From Diphasiastrum complanatum (lineage: Eukaryota > Streptophyta > Lycopodiopsida > Lycopodiales > Lycopodiaceae): a DNA stretch of 64,000 nt. A model generated the notes under the pieces. That model was not told where the DNA came from. It was given only the letters and a program-made list of their open reading frames with translations, and did no database searches. Below are positions 57,071-64,000 of this stretch, piece by piece. The position numbers and the translations under genes are program-made. Position 1 is the stretch's first letter. Each line of letters opens with the position of its first letter. Where the stretch lies: assembly GCA_029204225.1 (NCBI GenBank), contig CM055109.1, forward strand, positions 30,551,360-30,615,359, written 5' to 3'.

Positions 57071-60000
57071 GCTGCTGAGTTTGCTGTGAACGATAAGTAG
57101 ATATCTTGTTTGGTCACCTAATTCCAAATATCTATGACCTTCATCAGCTTAGATCCGAAGTTGTATCTGCTATCTTTGGCAGGAAGCAGACACGAACGAA
57201 ACGAATCTGCATCATGTAAACTATTGTTTTAACAGTTCTGTTTTCACATTTTGCTAAGATTACTGTAGCTTAGGTTAATGTTAGGAATATTGGCAGGAAT
57301 ATAGCATACCGAGGGAGAGTTATATGCAACAATTAGGCACAAGACAACTGTGATCAAGTTCGGTTCCACAGTATTACCAATTCCTGACAACCCTTTGCAT
57401 GTTTTTATAATAACATGCTTTGAGATGGCAGATAGTTGATTGCAGATGAGCTGTGTGAAAATCAGCTCTATTTATCTTGCATGATGTTGGTCTAACTTCT
57501 ATTGGTGCCTCCAGATTTAGCAGATGTGCACATATAGATGTGTTTATTCTTACACAATTTATTTATAGGTGGTCATGGTAGTCATGTGGTTATCTGTGAA
57601 CTGCTGAAAGCTGTTTTGGCTTGTGAAATATTTTGTAAGTAATTTCAGATTTTGGTCTGGGTCAAGTCAAAATTCGAATACCTTTCATTTGTTTGAAATA
57701 TTGTATTATTTGTTTCAATTTTGATTTGTTATTGGCTTCTGAAATCAAGTGTTAAGTTTAATTGGCGAGAGAGGTTACAAGAGAACTCGCCTGGTTGTTA
57801 TATATTTGGCATGGTGTTTGATTATGTAGTATAGGCATGAAGACCCAATTATGTGCTAGCTAAAGCATCCTAAAGCTTCAATGTGTTCAACTGAGGCAAT
57901 ATCAAGGTCGTCTTTTGTATCATGATCTGCATATGTTGACTCCAGAGCCTTGTTGGCATAGTCTGCATGTATTCTCAATCCAGAGCCTTGTTTGCTCCTT
58001 AGAAGCCCGTTCTGACCAGATCCAGTCGGAATGTACTGTACGTTCTGGAATGTGTACTGGGTCGGAATGCTGTATATATATGCCAAAACCAAAGGTACTC
58101 AATTACCTGCTGGCCACGATCTTCCTTCCTTTTCCAAAAAGTATTTCCTTCTGGTTGATAATTGAGGGACACATCTTGATAATACATTGATCGAGAGCTA
58201 AAGACTTGGGATATCTAAGATGTATGCAAAAACTCATTCAACCTTGGCAAGGAAGTCATCGCTAACACATAGAAGTTCTTGATCTAAGCAGTCAATACAA
58301 TTGTTGGTGCACAGAATTGTGAATATATTGCAGTGAACTATTCATCTGCTATAACCTGATCATTAGAGCAAATAAACAGCCAGAGTAGAGGAAGGCAAGA
58401 CCTGCAGGCTCATAATACTTGCACAGATCAGTAAGTTTACATAAACTTCTACAACATAAGTTAGGAACCCTTTTGGATAATACGTAGCTCCTTTGAAATG
58501 CCATTCGTTTATTGTTGCACATAAGTTTGGCAAACACGTTTTTAAAGTAGAACTCTCTAAATAATTTCTGTTAGCAGAAAGGACCACTTTCTATGTTTAT
58601 ATTCCTTACAAAATATTATATCAATATAGTCACCTTTGTAACCCTGAAATTTCTTCACTGCAAGGCACACGCACATGTGCGAATATCATACATTCATTAT
58701 TTATTATTATGGGTAATCTTTTTTTTTTTTCCAGTTATATTATTGGCGTAAGAAATTTTGTAATGTTTTGAAATATTTTTTTAAGATTTTTTAAATTTTT
58801 TTAGCAAAGACGTAATTTTCAATTTTACATATCATAACCCAAGATGCAGTGCTAAAAGTGCTTATTAATTATTGGTTTTGTAGAATTTGGCTGAATTGGG
58901 ATTTTGACATGGCAAACGTGAAATACATGAAACACTTCTGTTGAGGAATATAGGACATCAACGAATAGAGTGGAATCTCAACTTTCAAATCTAACAATTA
59001 TCAGTTGGGGTATGCGTGAAATTTTCTAGAGTATAATTTCGGCAGTTTTTTGCTTGTGCTCCATGTTCACTTTTGTGAACAACCATTTTTTATAACAATT
59101 TGTATGTACCTTCTGCAATCTCAACCTTTTCTCCATCTTCCTAAATGCTGCCGCTGGTTGGAGCCTTTTGATCTTTTTGACATTGTGCAGATTTATCATT
59201 GGTATGGTTGTTTTTCCTATTTTCTTTAGCCCATCTGGAATGTGTTCATTGTAGATAAAACTATGTAAACTCTTCTAAGTTCCACACTGACATGCTTAGT
59301 CTGTATGGAACGAATGCAGTATACTGCTGTTACCCCTTGAGAAATTTTTGATTGTGATATAATGCAGGTCCTGAAATTTGAAAGCAGAGCCTAAGCCAGT
59401 GCTGTATGGGCTATAATGTTTTTCTGCATCACTTGCTGTATTGTATAGTATGTTATATTATCATGATTCCTTTGGACAGTTTTCAAAGTTGTATATATGG
59501 TAGTTTTGAGAAACAATCACTTTGTCATTCCAATATAACCTGGATTGTTATTGAAATGTGACTATGAATATTGTTCTTCCAATCTTTGATATAAAGAGGA
59601 AAACTACTGGATATGTTTATGTTGTCACATATAGAGCTATGGATAAACTATACAAGCCAGAAAATTTGCAGGAATCCAAGCACTAAAGTGACCGTCGAGA
59701 TCGTACTGGATGCAGTGAGACTAGTAGAGAAAACGGAAAGTCTCATTGGATGAATAACAAGAAACAAGCTAGATTCTTTAATCTTTGATGTACTCTCTCT
59801 CTATTGTGGAGGGACTTATTCATTTGTTAAGACTTATTCATCCATTTGTTAAGACTTATTCAGACAGTCTCTTTTATTGATATACTACTAGGCATACACT
59901 TGGCTTTTATTCTTCATGAATATTGATGTATCACATTCTTTGTGGTTGAGATGTTTATTGTGGTCATGAAGGTGCATGCCGAAATCCCGGCTGCTGCATA

Positions 60001-61100
60001 GTGACATTTTGAAGCCTTGTGCTCCAAACCTTGGAAGGATTTCTCTTGGCCATATTTGTGAACGTGTATATAATGACTTTGCAAACTTGTTGAAAACCTT
60101 AATAATGTGAAGTAGCTCAATTGTTAAAGGAAAATTCATCAAGAAGAACAAAGAGCTTAAAGCTTAAGTCATCAAGAACAAAGAGCTTAAAGCTTAAGCT
60201 GTGAATGAAATGATTATGTTTGAATTTCCCTCTCGAGAAGAGGTGGTTTAAAATAATAGAAAGTAGATCATCATTACATAGTTTATCTTGTGTACTTGAA
60301 CTTATTTTCATACACTACTCTTTCATCAATACCAATGAGGACTTGAAAGGAAATAAACATTAGATACAGAAAATGAAAGTATCTGTAATTCTAAAGCAAA
60401 ATTTGGAACTTCTTGTCTAGAAACACGCTAAGTAAAATATGCACCAACCTCATTACACTCCAAGGTTAAGTTCAACAAGTTTTTTATTAGTGAAGTCCAC
60501 ACGAGCATCCCCACTCACACACCCTTTAGAACCATTTTCCAAAAATAGCAATTTTGCCCCCCACTTGAGCCACATGTGTTGATCTAACATATGTCAAAAC
60601 CTTATTTGAGCCGACGTCAAACCATCACCTTGTGTCAATAAGCAAATCCATCTACATGTTTAAGCTTCGTGCACTTTTTTTACAATGAGATACATGTGGT
60701 GGAAAGTGTGATCTAGCTAGCATGAGATGGTATGAGGGTTTAAGCTCATCTTTTTAATCTGATGGAAGTGTAGTTGGCATAGACCACAACATAATTGCTC
60801 ATGTCCACATTTTGAAATACCACTAGTTTGTCCTCTTTTGGTTGATTCCTTGTTTTATAGTGGCTTTGAACTCAATATCAAAGCTGTTAGTTATGTCTAA
60901 ATTCCAAATAGATGATACATAAAGTTAGACACTAATGCAGATTATAGACCCCTCATGGATGTTATTTTATGGATTTTGTTTATACAGATAAATGACAAAT
61001 AAATAGCATAACTCATGTCATTGAGTGGTGTAAAAATTCATGAGCGCACGTGAGTGCACAAAGGGTATAATCATGGCATTTTCGTTAATTAGCTCAGGTT
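57071..61100. other. NRP 3' flank and intergenic; no further gene seen
   Basis: The NRP 3' UTR should occupy the first few hundred bases. The rest is AT-rich with short chance frames (57856-58190, 58349-58587, 59888-60311) and no domain. Confidence 0.6.
60137..60198. repeat. Short two-copy tandem duplication
   Basis: CAAAGAGCTTAAAGCTTAAG occurs twice, about 30 bp apart, each preceded by CATCAAGAA. Confidence 0.85.
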
Positions 61101-61121
61101 CACATTCATATCTGAGGTGTT

Positions 61122-61505
61122 TCACCCGTTCAATGTAATCTCAAACCATTTCCCGCTTTCCCATTTAATTTTACTTAAAAGAAAGAAAAGGTCTTCCATA
61201 AACTTCCACGGTTTGAACCGTGTGATAAGGGCTCTTTTAACAACCTCCCAATCTGTATGCTCAATTTCATCTTGATTATAGAACCAATCTTGTGCTGGGC
61301 CTGTTAAGGCCATAGGAAAAAGCTTAAGTTTATCTTGAGGAAAAATTTCGCCACAGACTTCATAGGATTCAGCATAGATATGAAAAAATGTAATTGGATC
61401 TGTTAATCCATTGTATTTGGGTAGATCCAAATGGGGTGCTTTTCTAACAATGATTGGATTGACAATTTGAGGAGCACCTCCAGGAGCAACTCCAGGGGCA
61501 ACCAT
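61122..61505 (-). pseudogene. Gypsy gag capsid fragment (third gypsy copy)
   Basis: APHLDLPKYNGLTDPITFFH, then IYAESYEVCGEIFPQDKLKL, ALTGPAQDWFYNQDEIEHTD and WEVVKRALITRF. This is a clear gypsy capsid domain, related to the gag at 28.6-29.4 kb. The frame stops at 61122, and below that no further gag or pol is recognised, so the element is truncated at its 3' side. Confidence 0.82.
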
Positions 61506-62703
61506 CTTAAAAATTTCAAATCAAGCAGACAATGAGATTGGGTCTAGATTTTTCAATCAAGCACTATCTCAGATCAGATCTGCTAGATCTATTCCACTTT
61601 TCAAGAATCAGATCATGAAAAGGATTTCGAAATTCAATCAATCGATACTAAAAAAATGAAAAATTTCTCAGAATCCAAATCAGACTATATCAGATTTGAC
61701 CCAAATTTTGGCAGAGCCTTGATCTGGAAAATTAGAATCTAAAAATAGTATTGGCAAAGGTTCCCTAGGCGAAGATTGGCTTTGCAAAGGTTCAGCAGTG
61801 CTATTTTGGAAAAAAAAACTCTCTGATCAACATTTCTAACAATTTCTATGAAAATAACCTTCGCCGAACTCTCAGATACAAAATTTGACATTGATAAAAC
61901 TAGGGTAAACTCGGCGAAGGTTTTTGAAACAAGAAAACACAATTTCTATAGTTTGGTGAGGGTAAAAATCAAGATTTTCTATGATCTGGACAAGAAGAAT
62001 CTTCGTCGAACTCAAAAATAGTATTTTACCATAAATAGAATGTTCTGGAAACTCGACGAAGGTTTTGGAGAAGGATCAATGGTATTTTTGCAAAAAAGTG
62101 ATTTTTTTGGCAAAAATATGGCAATATGACAACTGATCCTCTAAAAACAACCTTTTATTTTTGGTATTATTCTTTGCCAACCTGGCAGTAGATAGATCTG
62201 AATCACACCTATGCACAATGAATCAGACGAAGGTTCTTTTTATGTATTTTTAGGGTTTTGATGATTTTTTGCTGTTTTTTGACGATTTTTTTGATGTTTC
62301 TAGAAATCTGCTGGGAAGGATTGTTCGCCCTTCACACTGAAGGTTCTGTGATCAAAATCAAAGGTGTCTGCAACTCGGCGAAGGTTTCCTAAAAGAGGGT
62401 AAAAAGTTATTAGCTCTGATGATGATTTTTGCCTCTTTTTAACCAAAATCTGGCAGATTTGACCGATTTTTGTTGTTTTTTCTGATATCTCAGATCCAAA
62501 TGGATCTTGGGATTGGTGATCTGAATATCTTTTCCTATTCTACAATTAGATTAGATTTCAAACAAGCAAATCCACTCAAATCAAGCAAAATCACTCCCAA
62601 ACTAACCCTAAATGCAGATTTAACACTATTCATGCAACGACAAGATGCCTAATGCAAGCTAACCATCCACCAAACATGCTGCAAACTGAAAAATTGGCGT
62701 AGC
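61506..62703 (-). mobile_element. 5' leader of the third gypsy copy
   Basis: 1.2 kb of non-coding sequence between primer site and gag, with repeated AACTCGGCGAAGG / CTTCGCCGA motifs at irregular spacing. No domain is seen on either strand. Confidence 0.6.
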
Positions 62704-62721
62704 TCCCCGGCAATGGCGCCA
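62704..62721 (-). other. Gypsy primer-binding site (tRNA-Asp type)
   Basis: The minus strand reads TGGCGCCATTGCCGGGGA, one base from the tRNA-Asp complement. Confidence 0.85.
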
Positions 62722-62725
62722 AAAT

Positions 62726-63300
62726 TGGAGTGGATTTCTTTCTTTGCCTAGCCTCAAACCAAGATCTAGTCAATTTAGCATCAAAGAGATGAAGTTAGTT
62801 GTCAAGCGTAGATTTGTTCCCATGAGAGCGATAGTATAGTTCAGATTTCAGCATGAATGAAGATCCACATCTAACTCTAACATCCATTAACCCTAAACAT
62901 TAAACATCCATTAACACTAGATCCACAACAAAGATAGCTTACTCTTTCTCTCTCTTCTTTTCTCTCTCATAAAAAGTATAATAACATGCAGTCCCAATAA
63001 CATTCAGATATCCAAAGAAAGCATGAGAGATGGAGGAAAAGTGATAGAGAGCAAAGACATCATCAATCCATTTCACAAGAGAACCAATCTGCTTTATTGA
63101 AATGAGGAAATGAGCATGTGTAGGAACTCGAGTTGGTCCTTTTTTATAGTAGAGAGGAGGACCCTGACCTCTGAATCCTATTGGTCCATTTCTGCCTCCC
63201 CAATTATTCAAATTAAAAAAAGAGTGGGAACCATCCAAATTGGAGGGAAACCCAACTTTATTCACTAACTTGACATTTAGGACCTACGACATTAAAAGTC
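62726..63300 (-). mobile_element. 5' LTR of the third gypsy copy (far end uncertain)
   Basis: The LTR end is set by the primer site. A TATA box (CTATAAAAAAGG on the minus strand) is at about 63145-63156, with transcribed R/U5 sequence below it. The region is repeated, truncated, at 32471-32692. The U3 boundary could lie anywhere from about 63270 to 63500. Confidence 0.6.
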
Positions 63301-63499
63301 CTGCAAAAAGGCCTAAAGTCCTTTTATTGACTTGTAACTAATCAAATAACTATGTGATCATCGGGTTGGACTTACACACGCAGGGTGCCAAATCCCTCTC
63401 ACTTATTAACTAGGGATAGGGTTGCCTTGGGATCCGCAAACCCTCCGACAGAATCCTTTGAGGTTGATCATGAATAGCGAGTTCGCGTTCGTTTCTTTC

Positions 63500-64000
63500 T
63501 CATCCTTTGTCAAGTAAATTGCATAGTTTGTTAATAGAATCAATATCTGTCGATTAGGTGTTCTACATGATCTTCATCCATCAATGGATCTGAACTACAG
63601 GGTAACCAATCCTATAGTTTTTACTTTCAAATGTTAAGTTCTAATTATTTGAAGATCATTGAATATTTGGCCATCTTCAATGACTTCCACGAATTGGCAT
63701 TTTGAACAAGTCTATAAAAATACACCATGTTTTCAATAGTCTGCAAAAATGAACTTATTGTTGCACAATTCACATTTTCCCAGCTCTCGAAAAATGCAAC
63801 AATTTCCAGAAAATACCTTGTTTTCAAGTATTTTTGAAGAAGTGAACTCTCTTTGTCATTTTTTTTGCATTTTCCCAAAATGCGACAAAACAGTCACTTC
63901 AACAAATGAACTATTTTCAACAGGAGAGAATGAGAAAATTATTTATTTCAACGAGAAACGTCTCCAGCCACTTTTCGAAATATGCAAAGTGCGAGAAAAG
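63500..64000. other. No gene seen
   Basis: AT-rich sequence. One short minus-strand frame (63645-63878) has no family resemblance. It may belong to a further repeat cut by the window edge. Confidence 0.5.

Noticed and set aside
62939-63265. 108-codon minus-strand frame
   Set aside because: It lies inside the gypsy LTR and spans the TATA box and transcribed leader; no family resemblance.

Overview
The window looks like nuclear DNA of a flowering or other seed plant. Two intron-containing plant genes sit in a large amount of decayed LTR-retrotransposon sequence, with TATA-bearing LTRs, tRNA-iMet and tRNA-Asp primer-binding sites, small hAT-like elements, a CACTA fragment, tRNA-related repeats and long TC tracts. 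No species can be named from the sequence.

Gene 1 (minus strand, 15025 down to 3818, then off the left edge) is a lipin-type phosphatidate phosphatase (PAH). Six exons with matching phases are visible: a 4.16 kb first coding exon with the N-LIP domain and an unusually long acidic middle, then five short exons carrying the first part of the catalytic domain, including the DVDGT motif. The last exons are not in the window. The introns hold a gypsy RT fragment, two small hAT-like elements, a foldback, and a chromovirus 3' end at the left edge. Upstream is a cluster of seven ACGT (G-box/ABRE-like) cores at 16.67-17.01 kb.

Gene 2 (plus strand, 51273-57070) is a SET/TAF-I-type NAP1-related histone chaperone (NRP). 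It has ten exons and encodes 262 residues, with one GC-AG intron and a repeat family present three times in its introns.

Between the genes (about 18.9-50.5 kb) lies a mosaic of dead transposable elements. A Ty1/copia gag-protease remnant (20.2-21.6) is followed by a second copia element whose 5' part (21.58-23.87) and probable 3' part (43.9-46.0) are separated by 20 kb. That 20 kb block holds a gypsy 5' half on the minus strand (29.4 to 23.9) and a gypsy 3' half on the plus strand (38.9-41.0). Minisatellite arrays, degenerate repeats and LTRs lie around a centre near 34 kb in mirror order. The copia/gypsy junction at 23.87 kb is a 23-bp inverted copy. At 46.98-50.47 kb a tandem array of tRNA-like units was split by a probable hAT-like element, which was in turn split by a compact copia element with LTRs, gag only and a perfect 5-bp target duplication (TR-GAG type). 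A further gypsy 5' end (LTR, primer site, gag; minus strand) lies at 61.1-63.3 kb.

The two host genes show no functional linkage. No new defence or metabolic system is visible. The unusual content is the structure of the repeats: the gag-only element and its nesting, the duplicated gag/protease module, the mirror-image minisatellite block and the fold-back junction.
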